Shown: one piece after another, positions 27,073-39,488 of the stretch
Position numbering within the stretch: the first letter of the stretch is position 1
Layout: each line of letters starts with the position of its first letter
Source of the DNA: Morinoia aosen
Lineage: Eukaryota; Arthropoda; Malacostraca; Amphipoda; Talitridae
Length of the DNA: 64,000 nt
Reading direction: 5' to 3'
Assembly: GCA_030386875.1 (NCBI GenBank)
Contig: CM059560.1
Location: forward strand, 44,744,757-44,808,756
Translations under genes and position numbers: made by a program
The notes under the pieces: generated by a model
The model's database searches: none
Told to the model about the DNA's origin: nothing
What the model saw: only the letters and a program-made list of their open reading frames with translations

Positions 27073-27296
27073 AAGATACCTTCTGTACTCCTTTGTGCGC
27101 TGTAGAGATACCTTCTGTACTCCTTTGTGCGCTGTACAGATACCTTCTGTACTCCTTTGTGCGCTGTAGAGATACCTTCTGTACTCCTTTGTGCGCTGTA
27201 GAGATACCTTCTGTACTCCTTTGTGCGCTGTAGAGATACCTCGTGTACCCCTTTGTACGCTGTAGAGATACCTTCTGTACTCCTTTGTACGCCGTA
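27073..27296. repeat. AAGA-CAGA-GCCG variant module, copy 5
   Basis: AAGA at 27073 and GCCGTA at 27291. The GCTCTAGAG marker follows at 27677, 610 bp after the GCTGTAAAGA string at 27067, exactly as in the copy at 5947/6557. This links 26.9-28 kb with 5.8-7 kb. Confidence 0.85.
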
Positions 27297-27968
27297 GAGA
27301 TACCTCGTGTACTCCTTTGTGCGCTGTAGAGATACCTTCTGTACTCCTTTGTACGCTGTAGAGATACCTCGTGTACTCCTTTGTACGTTCTAGAGATATT
27401 TCCTGTACTCCTTTGTGCGCTGTAGAGATACCTTCTGTACTCCTTTGTGCGCTGTAGAGATACCTTCTGTACTCCTTTGTGCGCTGTAGAGATACCTTCT
27501 GTACTCCTTTGTGCGCTGTAGAGATACCTTCTGTACTCCTTTGTGCGCTGTAGAGATACCTTCTGTACTCCTTTGTACGCTGTAGAGATACCTCGTGTAC
27601 TCCTTTGTACGTTCTAGAGATATTTCCTGTACTCCTTTGTGCGCTGTAGAGATACCTTCTGTACTCCTTTGTGCGCTCTAGAGATACCTTCTGTACTCCT
27701 TTGTGCGCTGTAGAGATACCTTCTGTACTTCTTTGTACGCTGTAGAGATACCTTCTGTACTCCTTTGTGCGCTGTAGAGATACCTTCTGTACTCCTTTGT
27801 ACGCTGTAGAGATACCTCGTGTACTCCTTTGTACGTTCTAGAGATATTTCCTGTACTCCTTTGTGCGCTGTAGAGATACCTTCTGTACTCCTTTGTGCGC
27901 TGTAGAGACACCTTCTGTACTCCTTTGTGCGCTGTAGAGATACCTTCTGTACTCCTTTGTGCGCTGTA

Positions 27969-28000
27969 GAGATACCTTCTGTACTCCTTTGTACCCTGCA
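27969..28000. repeat. CTGCAG-bearing unit 7
   Basis: CTGCAG at 27996; linked GCGCGGTA at 28444 (448 bp). Confidence 0.9.
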
Positions 28001-30304
28001 GAGATACCTTCTGTACTCCTTTGTGCGCTGTAGAGATACCTTCTGTACTCCTTTGTACGCTGTAGAGATACCTCGTGTACTCCTTTGTACGTTCTAGAGA
28101 TATTTCCTGTACTCCTTTGTGCGCTGTAGAGATACCTTCTGTACTCCTTTGTGCGCTGTAGAGATACCTTCTGTACTCCTTTGTGCGCTGTAGAGATACC
28201 TTCTGTACTCCTTTGTACGCTGTAGAGATACCTTCTGTACTCCTTTGTGCGCTGTAGAGATACCTTCTGTACTCCTTTGTACGCTGTAGAGATACCTCGT
28301 GTACTCCTTTGTACGTTCTAGAGATATTTCCTGTACTCCTTTTTGCGCTGTAGAGATACCTTCTGTACTCCTTTGTGCGCTGTAGAGATACCTTCTGTAC
28401 TCCTTTGTGCGCTGTAGAGATACCTTCTGTAGTCCTTTGTGCGCGGTAGAGATACCTTCTGTAATCCTTTATGCGCTGTAGAGATACCTTCTGTACTTCT
28501 TTGTGCGCTGTAGAGATACCTCGTGTACTCCTTTGTACGCTGTAGAGATACCTTCTGTACTCCTTTGTACGCTGTAGAGATACCTCGTGTACTCCTTTGT
28601 GCGCTGTAGAGATACCTTCTGAACTCCTTTGTACGCTGTAGAGATACCTCGTGTACTCCTTTGTACGTTCTAGAGATATTTCCTGTACTCCTTTGTGCGC
28701 TGTAGAGATACATTCTGTACTCCTTTGTGCGCTGTAGAGATACCTTCTGTACTCCTTTGTGCGCTGTAGAGATACCTTCTGTACTCCTTTGTGCGCTGTA
28801 GAGATACCTTCTGTACTTCTTTGTGCGCTGTAGAGATACCTTCTTTACTCCTTTGTGCGCTGTAGAGATACCTTCTGTACTCCTTTGTGCGCTGTAGAGA
28901 TACCTTCTGTACTCCTTTGTGCGCTGTAGAGATACCTTCTGTACTCCTTTGTGCGCTGTAGAGATACCTCGTGTACTCCTTTGTACGCTGTAGAGATACC
29001 TTCTGTACTCCTTTGTACGTTCTAGAGATATTTCCTGTACTCCTTTGTGCGCTGTAGAGATACCTTCTGTACTCCTTTGTGCGCTGTAGAGATACCTTCT
29101 GTACTCCTTTGTGCGCTGTAGAGATACCTACTGTACTCCTTTGTGCGCTGTAGAGATACCTTCTGTACTCCTTTGTGCGCTGTAGAGATACCTTCTGTAC
29201 TCCTTTGTGCGCTGTAGAGATACCTTCTGTACTTCTTTGTGCGCTGTAGAGATACCTTCTGTACTCCTTTGTACGCTGTAGAGATACCTTCTGTACTCCT
29301 TTGTGCGCTGTAGAGATACCTTCTGTACTCCTTTGTATGCTGTAGAGATACCTCGTGTACTCCTTTGTACGTTCTAGAGATATTTCCTGTACTCCTTTGT
29401 GCGCTGTAGAGATACCTTCTGTACTCCTTTGTGCGCTGTAGAGATACCTTCTGTACTCCTTTGTTCGCTGTAGAGATACCTTCTGTACTCCTTTGTACGC
29501 TGTAGAGATACCTTCTGTACTCCTTTGTGCGCTGTAGAGATACCTTCTGTACTCATTTGTGCGCTGTAGAGATACCTTCTGTACTCCTTTGTACGCTGTA
29601 GAGATACCTCGTGTACTCCTTTGTACGTTCTAGAGATATTTCCTGTACTCCTTTGTGCGCTGTAGAGATACCTTCTGTACTCCTTTGTGCGCTGTAGAGA
29701 TACCTTCTGTACTCCTTTGTGCGCTGTAGAGATACCTTCTGTACTCCTTTGTACGCTGTAGAGATACCTTCTGTACTCCTTTGTGCGCTGTAGAGATACC
29801 TTCTGTACTCCTTTGTACGCTGTAGAGATACCTTCTGTACTCCTTTGTGCGCTGTAGAGATACCTTCTGTACTCCATTGTGCGCTGTAGAGGTACCTTCT
29901 GTACTCCTTTGTGCGCTGTAGAGATACCTTCTGTACTCCTTTGTACGTTCTAGAGATATTTCCTGTACTCCTTTGTGCGCTGTAGAGATACCTTCTGTAC
30001 TCCTTTGTACGCTGTAGAGATACCTCGTGTACTCCTTTGTACGTTCTAGAGATATTTCCTGTACTCCTTTGTGCGCTGTAGAGATACCTTCTGTACTCCT
30101 TTGTGCGCTGTAGAGATACCTTCTGTACTCCTTTGTACGCTGTAGAGATACCTCGTGTACTCCTTTGTACGTTCTAGAGATATTTCCTGTACTCCTTTGT
30201 GCGCTGTAGAGATACCTTCTGTACTCCTTTGTGCGCTGTAGAGACACCTTCTGTACTCCTTTGTGCGCTGTAGAGATACCTTCTGTACTCCTTTGTGCGC
30301 TGTA

Positions 30305-30336
30305 GAGATACCTTCTGTACTCCTTTGTACCCTGCA
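30305..30336. repeat. CTGCAG-bearing unit 8
   Basis: CTGCAG at 30332; linked GCGCGGTA at 30780 (448 bp), 73 units after the previous copy. Confidence 0.9.
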
Positions 30337-31552
30337 GAGATACCTTCTGTACTCCTTTGTGCGCTGTAGAGATACCTTCTGTACTCCTTTGTACGCTGTA
30401 GAGATACCTCGTGTACTCCTTTGTACGTTCTAGAGATATTTCCTGTACTCCTTTGTGCGCTGTAGAGATACCTTCTGTACTCCTTTGTGCGCTGTAGAGA
30501 TACCTTCTGTACTCCTTTGTGCGCTGTAGAGGTACCTTCTGTACTCCTTTGTACGCTGTAGAGATACCTTCTGTACTCCTTTGTGCGCTGTAGAGATACC
30601 TTCTGTACTCCTTTGTACGCTGTAGAGATGCCTCGTGTACTCCTTTGTACGTTCTAGAGATATTTCCTGTACTCCTTTGTGCGCTGTAGAGATACCTTCT
30701 GTACTCCTTTGTGCGCTGTAGAGATACCTTCTGTACTCCTTTGTGCGCTGTAGAGATACCTTCTGTACTTCTTTGTGCGCGGTAGAGATACCTTCTGTAA
30801 TCCTTTGTGCGCTGTAGAGATACCTTCTGTACTTCTTTGTGCGCTGTAGAGATACCTCGTGTACTCCTTTGTACGCTGTAGAGATACCTTCTGTACTCCT
30901 TTGTACGCTGTAGAGATACCTCGTGTACTCCTTTGTGCGCTGTAGAGATACCTTATGTACTCCTTTGTACGCTGTAGAGATACCTCGTGTACTCCTTTGT
31001 ACGTTCTAGAGATATTTCCTGTACTCCTTTGTGCGCTGTAGAGATACCTTCTGTACTCCTTTGTGCGCTGTAGAAATACCTTCTGTACTCCTTTGTGCGC
31101 TGTAGAGATACCTTCTGTACTCCTTTGTGCGCTGTAGAGATACCTTCTGTACTCCTTTGTGCGCTGTAGAGATACCTTCTGTACTCCTTTGTGCGCTGTA
31201 GAGATACCTTCTGTACTCCTTTGTGCGCTGTAGAGATACCTTCTGTACTCCTTTGTACGCTGTAGAGATACCTTCTGTACTCCTTTGTGCGCTGTAGAGA
31301 TACCTTCTGTACTCCTTTGTACGCTGTAGAGATACCTCGTGTACTCCTTTGTACGTTCTAGAGATATTTCCTGTACTCCTTTGTGCGCTGTAGAGATACC
31401 TTCTGTACTCCTTTGTGCGCTGTAGAGATACCTTCTGTACTCCTTTGTGCGCTGTAGAGATACCTTCTGTACTCCTTTGTACGCTGTAGAGATACCTTCT
31501 GTACTCCTTTGTGCGCTGTAGAGATACCTTCTGTACTCATTTGTGCGCTGTA

Positions 31553-34500
31553 GAGATACCTTCTGTACTCCTTTGTACGCTGTAGAGATACCTCGTGTAC
31601 TCCTTTGTACGTTCTAGAGATATTTCCTGTACTCCTTTGTGCGCTGTAGAGTTACCTTCTGTATCCCTTTGTGCGCTGTAGAGATACCTTCTGTACTCCT
31701 TTGTGCGCTGTAGAGATACCTTCTGTACTCCTTTGTACGCTGTAGAGATACCTTCTGTACTCCTTTGTGCGCTGTAGAGATACCTTCTGTACTCCTTTGT
31801 ACGCTGTAGAGATACCTTCTGTACTCCTTTGTGCGCTGTAGAGATACCTTCTGTACTCCATTGTGCGCTGTAGAGGTACCTTCTGTACTCCTTTGTGCGC
31901 TGTAGAGATACCTTCTGTACTCCTTTGTACGTTCTAGAGATATTTCCTGTACTCCTTTGTGCGCTGTAGAGATACCTTCTGTACTCCTTTGTACGCTGTA
32001 GAGATACCTCGTGTACTCCTTTGTACGTTCTAGAGATATTTCCTGTACTCCTTTGTGCGCTGTAGAGATACCTTCTGTACTCCTTTGTGCGCTGTAGAGA
32101 TACCTTCTGTACTCCTTTGTACGCTGTAGAGATACCTCGTGTACTCCTTTGTACGTTCTAGAGATATTTCCTGTACTCCTTTGTGCGCTGTAGAGATACC
32201 TTCTGTACTCCTTTGTACGCTGTAGAGACACCTTCTGTACTCCTTTGTGCGCTGTAGAGAGACCTTCTGTACTCCTTTGTGCGCTGTAGAGATACCTTCT
32301 GTACTCCTTTGTACCCTGCAGAGATACCTTCTGTACTCCTTTGTGCGCTGTAGAGATACCTTCTGTACTTCTTTGTAGGCTGTAGAGATACCTCGTGTAC
32401 TCCTTTTAACGTTCTAGAGATATTTCCTGTACTCCTTTGTGCGCTGTAGAGATACCTTCTGTACTCCTTTGTGCGCTGTAGAGATACCTTCTGTACTCCT
32501 TTGTGCGCTGTAGAGATACCTTCTGTACTCCTTTGTACGCTGTAGAGATACCTTCTGTACTCCTTTGTGCGCTGTAGAGATACCTTCTGTACTCCTTTGT
32601 ACGCTGTAGAGATACCTCGTGTACTCCTTTGTACGTTCTAGAGATATTTCCTGTACTCCTTTGTGCGCTGTAGAGATACCTTCTGTACTCCTTTGTGCGC
32701 TGTAGAGATACCTTCTGTACTCCTTTGTGCGCTGTAGAGATACCTTCTGTACTCCTTTGTGCGCGGTAGAGATACCTTCTGTAATCCTTTGTGCGCTGTA
32801 GAGATACCTTCTGTACTTCTTTGTGCGCTGTAGAGATACCTCGTGTACTCCTTTGTACGCTGTAGAGATACCTTCTGTACTCCTTTGTACGCTGTAGAGA
32901 TACCTCGTGTACTCCTTTGTGCGCTGTAGAGATACCTTATGTACTCCTTTGTACGCTGTAGAGATACCTCGTGTACTCCTTTGTACGTTCTAGAGATATT
33001 TCCTGTACTCCTTTGTGCGCTGTAGAGATACCTTCTGTACTCCTTTGTGCGCTGTAGAGATACCTTCTGTACTCCTTTGTGCGCTGTAGAGATACCTTCT
33101 GTACTCCTTTGTGCGCTGTAGAAATACCTTCTGTACTCCTTTGTGCGCTGTAGAGATACCTTCTGTACTCCTTTGTGCGCTGTAGAGATACCTTCTGTAC
33201 TCCTTTGTGCGCTGTAGAGATACTTTCTGTACTCCTTTGTGCGCTGTAGAGATACCTTCTGTACTCCTTTGTGCGCTGTAGAGATACCTTCTGTACTCCT
33301 TTGTGCGCTGTAGAGATACCTCGTGTACTCCTTTGTACGCTGTTGAGATACCTTCTGTACTCCTCTGTACGTTCTAGAGATATTTCCTGTACTCCTTTGT
33401 GCGCTGTAGAGATACCTTCTGTACTCCTTTGTGCGCTGTAGAGATACCTTCTGTACTCCTTTGTGCGCTGTAGAGATACCTACTGTACTCCTTTGTGCGC
33501 TGTAGAGATACCTTCTGTACTCCTTTGTGCGCTGTAGAGATACCTTCTGTACTCCTTTGTGCGCTGTAGAGATACCTTCTCTACTCCTTTGTGCGCTGTA
33601 GAGATACCTTCTGTACTCCTTTGTACGCTGTAGAGATACCTTCTGTACTCCTTTGTGCGCTGTAGAGATACCTTCTGTACTCCTTTGTACGCTGTAGAGA
33701 TACCTCGTGTACTCCTTTGTACGTTCTAGAGATATTTCCTGTACTCCTTTGTGCGCTGTAGAGATACCTTCTGTACTCCTTTGTGCGCTGTAGAGATACC
33801 TTCTGTACTCCTTTGTGCGCTGTAGAGATACCTTCTGTACTCCTTTGTACGCTATAGAGATACCTTCTGTACTCCTTTGTGCGCTGTAGAGATACCTTCT
33901 GTACTCATTTGTGCGCTGTAGAGATACCTTCTGTACTCCTTTGTACGCTGTAGAGATACCTCGTGTACTCCTTTGTACGTTCTAGAGATATTTCCTGTAC
34001 TCCTTTGTGCGCTGTAGAGATACCTTCTGTACTCCTTTGTGCGCTGTAGAGATACCTTCTGTACTCCTTTGTGCGCTGTAGAGATACCTTCTGTACTCCT
34101 TTGTACGCTGTAGAGATACCTTCTGTACTCCTTTGTGCGCTGTAGAGATACCTTCTGTACTCCTTTGTACGCTGTAGAGATACCTTCTGTACTCCTTTGT
34201 GCGCTGTAGAGATACCTTCTGTACTCCATTGTGCGCTGTAGAGGTACCTTCTGTACTCCTTTGTGCGCTGTAGATATACCTTCTGTACTCCTTTGTACGT
34301 TCTAGAGATATTTCCTGTACTCCTTTGTGCGCTGTAGAGATACCTTCTGTACTCCTTTGTACGCTGTAGAGATACCTCGTGTACTCCTTTGTACGTTCTA
34401 GAGATATTTCCTGTACTCCTTTGTGCGCTGTAGAGATACCTTCTGTACTCCTAGGTGCGCTGTAGAGATACCTTCTGTACTCCTTTGTGCGCTGTAGAGA

Positions 34501-34784
34501 TACCTTTTGTACTCCTTTGTACGCTGTAGAGATACCTCGTGTACTCCTTTGTACGTTCTAGAGATATTTCCTGTACTCCTTTGTGCGCTGTAGAGATACC
34601 TTCTGTACTCGTTTGTGCGCTGTAGAGATACCTTCTGTACTCCTTTGTGCGCTGTAGAGATACTTTCTGTACTCCTTTGTACGCTGTAGAGATACCTTCT
34701 GTACTCCTTTGTGCGCTGTAGAGATACCTTCTGTACTCCTTTGTACGATGTAGAGATACCTCGTGTACTCCTTTGTACGTTCTA
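31553..34784. repeat. Beta block, left part (101 units)
   Basis: Counterpart of 9953-13184 at +21600 bp, with the same ordered variants. Private changes include TTACCTTCTGTATCCC near 31651, AGGCTG near 32377 and TTTTAACG near 32405. Confidence 0.86.
32289..32320. repeat. CTGCAG-bearing unit 9
   Basis: CTGCAG at 32316; linked GCGCGGTA at 32764 (448 bp), 62 units after the previous copy. Confidence 0.9.
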
Positions 34785-36184
34785 GAAATATTTCCTGTAC
34801 TCCTTTGTGCGCTGTAGAGATACCTTCTGTACTCCTTTGTGCGCTGTAGAGATACCTTCTGTACTCCTTTGTGCGCTGTAGAGATACCTTCTGTACTCCT
34901 TTGTGCGCTGTAGAGATACCTTCTGTACTCCTTTGTACGCTGTAGAGATACCTTCTGTACTCCTTTGTGCGCTGTAGAGATACCTTCTGTACTCCTGTGT
35001 ACGCTGTAGAGATACCTCGTGTACTCCTTTGTACGTTCTAGAGATATTTCCTGAACTCCTTTGTGCGCTGTAGAGATACCTTCTGTACTCGTTTGTGCGC
35101 TGTAGAGATACCTTCTGTACTCCTTTGTGCGCTGTAGAGATACCTTCTGTACTCCTTTGTACGCTGTAGAGATACCTTCTGTACTCCTTTGTGCGCTGTA
35201 GAGATACCTTCTGTAATCCTTTGTGCGCTGTAGAGATGCCTTCTGTACTCCTTTGTACGCTGTAGAGATACCTCGTGTACTCCTTTGTACGTTCTAGAGA
35301 TATTTCCTGTACTCCTTTGTGCGCTGTAGAGATACCTTCTGTACAACTTTGTGCGCTGTAGAGATACCTTCTGTACTCCTTTGTGCGCTGTAGAGATACC
35401 TTCTGTACTCCTTTGTACGCTGTAGAGATACCTTCTGTACTCCTTTGTGCGCTTTAGAGATACCTTCTGTACTCCTTTGTACGCTGTAGAGATACCTTCT
35501 GTACTCCTTTGTACGCTGTAGAGATACCTCGTGTACTCCTTTGTACGTACTAGAGATATTTCCTGTACTCCTTTGTGCGCTGTAGAGATACCTTCTGTAC
35601 TCCTTTGTGTGCTGTAGAGATACCTTCTGTACTCCTTTGTGCGCTGTAGAGATACCTTCTGTACTCCTTTGTACGCTGTAGAGATACCTTCTGTACTCCT
35701 TTGTGCGCTGTAGAGATACCTTCTGTACTCATTTGTACGCTGTAGAGATACCTTCTGTACTCCTTTGTACGCTGTAGAGATACCTCGTGTACTCCTTTGT
35801 ACGTTCTAGAGATATTTCCTGTACTCCTTTGTGCGCTGTAGAGATACCTTCTGTACTCCTTTGTGCGCTGTAGAGATACCTTCTGTACTCCTTTGTGCGC
35901 TGTAGAGATACCTTCTGTACTCCTTTGTACGCTGTAAAGATACCTTCTGTACTCCTTTGTGCGCTGTAGAGATACCTTCTGTACTCCTTTGTACGCTGTA
36001 GAGATACCTCGTGTACTCCTTTGTACGTTCTAGAGATATTTCCTGTACTCCTGTGTGCGCTGTAGGGATACCTTCTGTACTCCTTTGTGCGCTGTAGAGA
36101 TACCTTCTGTACTCCTTTGTGCGCTGTAGAGATACCTTCTGTACTCCTTTGTGCGCTGTAGAGATACCTTCTGTACTCCTTTGT

Positions 36185-36700
36185 GCGTTGTAGAGATACC
36201 TTCTGTACTCCTTTGTGCGCTGTTGAGATACCTCGTGTACTCCTTTGTGCGCTGTAGAGATACCTTCTGTACTCCTTTGTGCGCTGTAGAGATACCTTCT
36301 GTACTCCTTTGTGCGCTGTAGAGATACCTTCTGTACTCCTTAGTGCGCTGTAGAGATACCTTCTGTACTCCTTTGTGCGCTGTAGAGATACCTTCTGTAC
36401 TCCTTTGTGCGCTGTAGAGATACCTTCTGTACTCCTTTGTGCGCTGTAGAGATACCTCGTGTACTCCTTTGTACGCTGTAGAGATACCTTCTGTACTCCT
36501 TTGTACGCTGTAGAGATACCTCGTGTACTCCTTTGTACGTTCTAGAGATATTTCCTGTACTCCTTTGTGCGCTGTAGAGATACCTTCTGTACTCCTTTGT
36601 GCGCTGTAGAGATACCTTCTGTACTCCTTTGTGCGCTGTAGAGATACCTTCTGTACTCCTTTGTGCGCTGTAGAGATACCTCGTGTACTCCTTTGTACGC
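36185..36700. repeat. Segment copied from 46 units downstream within the beta block
   Basis: GCGTTGTAG at 36185, GTTGAGATACC near 36222, CTTAGTG at 36339 and the C'-D pair at 36545 match 37657, 37694, 37811 and 38017, all at 1472 bp. Flanking markers on both sides (36061 and 37383) keep the same 635-unit offset to alpha, so the array length was unchanged while the alpha-like sequence was replaced. Confidence 0.72.
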
Positions 36701-39456
36701 TGTAGAGATACCTTCTGTACTCCTTTGTGCGCTGTAGAGATACCTTCTGTACTCCTTTGTACGCTGTAGAGATACCTCGTGTACTCCTTTGTACGTTCTA
36801 GAGATATTTCCTGTACTCCTTTGTGCGCTGTAGAGATACCTTCTGTACTCCTTTGTGCGCTGTAGAGATACCTTCTGTACTCCTTTGTGCGCTGTAGAGA
36901 TACCTTCTGTACTCCTTTGTGCGCTGTAGAGATACCTTCTGTACTCCTTTGTGCGCTGTAGAGATACCTCGTGTACTCCTTTGTACGCTGTAGAGATACC
37001 TTCTGTACTCCTTTGTACGCTGTAGAGATACCTCGTGTACTCCTTTGTGCGCTGTAGAGATCCCTTCTGTACTCCTTTGTACGCTGTAGAGATACCTCGT
37101 GTACTCCTTTGTGCGCTGTAGAGATACCTTCTGTACTCCTTTGTACGCTGTAGAGATACCTCGTGTACTCCTTTGTACGTTCTAGAGATATTTCCTGTAC
37201 TCCTTTGTGCGCTGTAGAGATACCTTCTGTACTCCTTTGTGCGCTGTAGAGATATCTTCTGTACTCCTTTGTGCGCTGTAGAGATACCTTCTGTACTCCT
37301 TTGTGCGCTGTAGAGATACCTTCTGTACTCCTTTGTGCGCTGTAGAGATACCTTCTGTACTCCTTTGTGCGCTGTAGAGATACCATCTGTACTCCTTTGT
37401 GCGCTGTAGAGATACCTTCTGTACTCCTTTGTGCGCTGTAGAGATACCTTCTGTACTCCTTTGTGCGCTGTAGAGATACCTCGTGTACTCCTTTGTACGC
37501 TGTAGAGATACCTTCTGTACTCCTTTGTACGCTGTAGAGATACCTCGTGTACTCCTTTGTACGTTCTAGAGATATTTCCTGTACTCCTTTGTGCGCTGTA
37601 GAGATACCTTCTGTACTCCTTTGTGCGCTGTAGAGATACCTTCTGTACTCCTTTGTGCGTTGTAGAGATACCTTCTGTACTCCTTTGTGCGCTGTTGAGA
37701 TACCTCGTGTACTCCTTTGTGCGCTGTAGAGATACCTTCTGTACTCCTTTGTGCGCTGTAGAGATACCTTCTGTACTCCTTTGTGCGCTGTAGAGATACC
37801 TTCTGTACTCCTTAGTGCGCTGTAGAGATACCTTCTGTACTCCTTTGTGCGCTGTAGAGATACCTTCTGTACTCCTTTGTGCGCTGTAGAGATACCTTCT
37901 GTACTCCTTTGTGCGCTGTAGAGATACCTCGTGTACTCCTTTGTACGCTGTAGAGATACCTTCTGTACTCCTTTGTACGCTGTAGAGATACCTCGTGTAC
38001 TCCTTTGTACGTTCTAGAGATATTTCCTGTACTCCTTTGTGCGCTGTAGAGATACCTTCTGTACTCCTTTGTGCGCTGTAGAGATACCTTCTGTACTCCT
38101 TTGTGCGCTGTAGAGATACCTTCTGTACTCCTTTGTGCGCTGTAGAGATACCTCGTGTACTCCTTTGTACGCTGTAGAGATACCTTCTGTACTCCTTTGT
38201 GCGCTGTAGAGATACCTTCTGTACTCCTTTGTGCGCTGTAGAGATACCTTCTGTACTCCTTTGTGCATTGTAGAGATACCTTCTGTACTCCTTTGTGCGC
38301 TGTAGAGATACCTTCTGTACTCCTTTGTGCGCTGTAGAGATACCTTCTGTACTCCTTTGTGCGCTGTAGAGATACCTCGTGTACTCCTTTGTACGCTGTA
38401 GAGATACCTTCTGTACTCCTTTGTACGCTGTAGAGATACCTCGTGTACTCCTTTGTACGTTCGAGAGATATTTCCTGTACTCCTATGTGCGCTGTAGAAA
38501 TACCTTCTGTACTCCTTTGTGCGCTGTAGAGATACCTTCCGTACTCCTTTGTGCGCTGTAGAGATACCTTCTGTACTCCTTTGTACGCTGTAGAGATACC
38601 TTCTGTACTGCTTTGTACGCTGTAGAGATACCTCGTGTACTCCTTTGTACGTTCTAGAGAAATTTCCTGTACTCCTTTGTGCGCTGTAGAGATACCTTCT
38701 GTACTCCTTTGTGCGCTGTAGGGATACCTTCTGTACTCCTTTGTACGCTGTAGAGATACCTCGTGTACTCCTTTGTACGTTCTAGAGATATTTCCTGTAC
38801 TCCTTTGTGCGCTGTAAAGATACCTTCTGTACTCCTTTGTGCGCTGTAGAGATACCTTCTGTACTCCTTTGTGCGCTGTAGAGATACCTTCTGTACTCCT
38901 TTGTACGCTGTAGAGATACCTTCTGTACTCCTTTGTGCGCTGTAGAGATACCTTCTGTACTCCTTTGTACGCTGTAGAGATACCTTCTGTACTCCTTTGT
39001 GCGCTGTAGAGATACCTTCTGTACTCCATTGCGCGCTGTAGAGGTACCTTCTGTACTCCTTTGTGCGCTGTAGAGATACCTTCTGTACTCCTTTGTACGT
39101 TCTAGAGATATTTCCTGTACTCCTTTGTGCGCTGTAGAGATACCTTCTGTACTCCTTTGTACGCTGTAGAGATACCTCGTGTACTCCTTTGTACGTTCTA
39201 GAGATATTTCCTGTACTCCTTTGTGCGCTGTAGAGATACCTTCTGTACTCCTTTGTGCGCTGTAGAGATACCTTCTGTACTCCTTTGTACGCTGTAGAGA
39301 TACCTCGTGTACTCCTTTGTACGTTCTAGAGATATTTCCCGTACTCCTTTGTGCGCTGTAGAGATACCTTCTGTACTCCTTTGTGAGCTGTAGAGACACC
39401 TTCTGTACTCCTTTGTGCGCTGTAGAGATACCTTCTGTACTCCTTTGTGCGCTGTA

Positions 39457-39488
39457 GAGATACCTTCTGTACTCCTTTGTACCCTGCA
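39457..39488. repeat. CTGCAG-bearing unit 10
   Basis: CTGCAG at 39484; linked GCGCGGTA at 39932 (448 bp). The equivalent unit in the gamma copy, 6688 bp later, has lost its GCGCGGTA partner. Confidence 0.9.

Larger units (their letters stand above)
24705..31552. repeat. Mixed higher-order modules between the 70-unit duplication and the beta block
   Basis: Continuous 32-bp units with no break. At 25.0-26.4 kb the order resembles 20.4-21.8 kb (TCTAGATATA near 25021, GCGCTTTAGAG near 25531). From about 26.8 kb it resembles 5.7-7.0 kb: GAGAAATTTCC units, the AAGA-CAGA-GCCG triple and the GCTCTAGAG marker. From 27.9 kb it holds two CTGCAG modules. CTCCATT near 29876 starts a module also seen at 31860. 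I did not find a single offset covering the whole stretch. Confidence 0.7.

Noticed and set aside
37812..39029. Minus-strand frame of 405 codons, with overlapping frames in other registers
   Set aside because: Same periodic product. Overlapping frames give the same peptides because the unit length is not a multiple of three, as expected for non-coding repeats.
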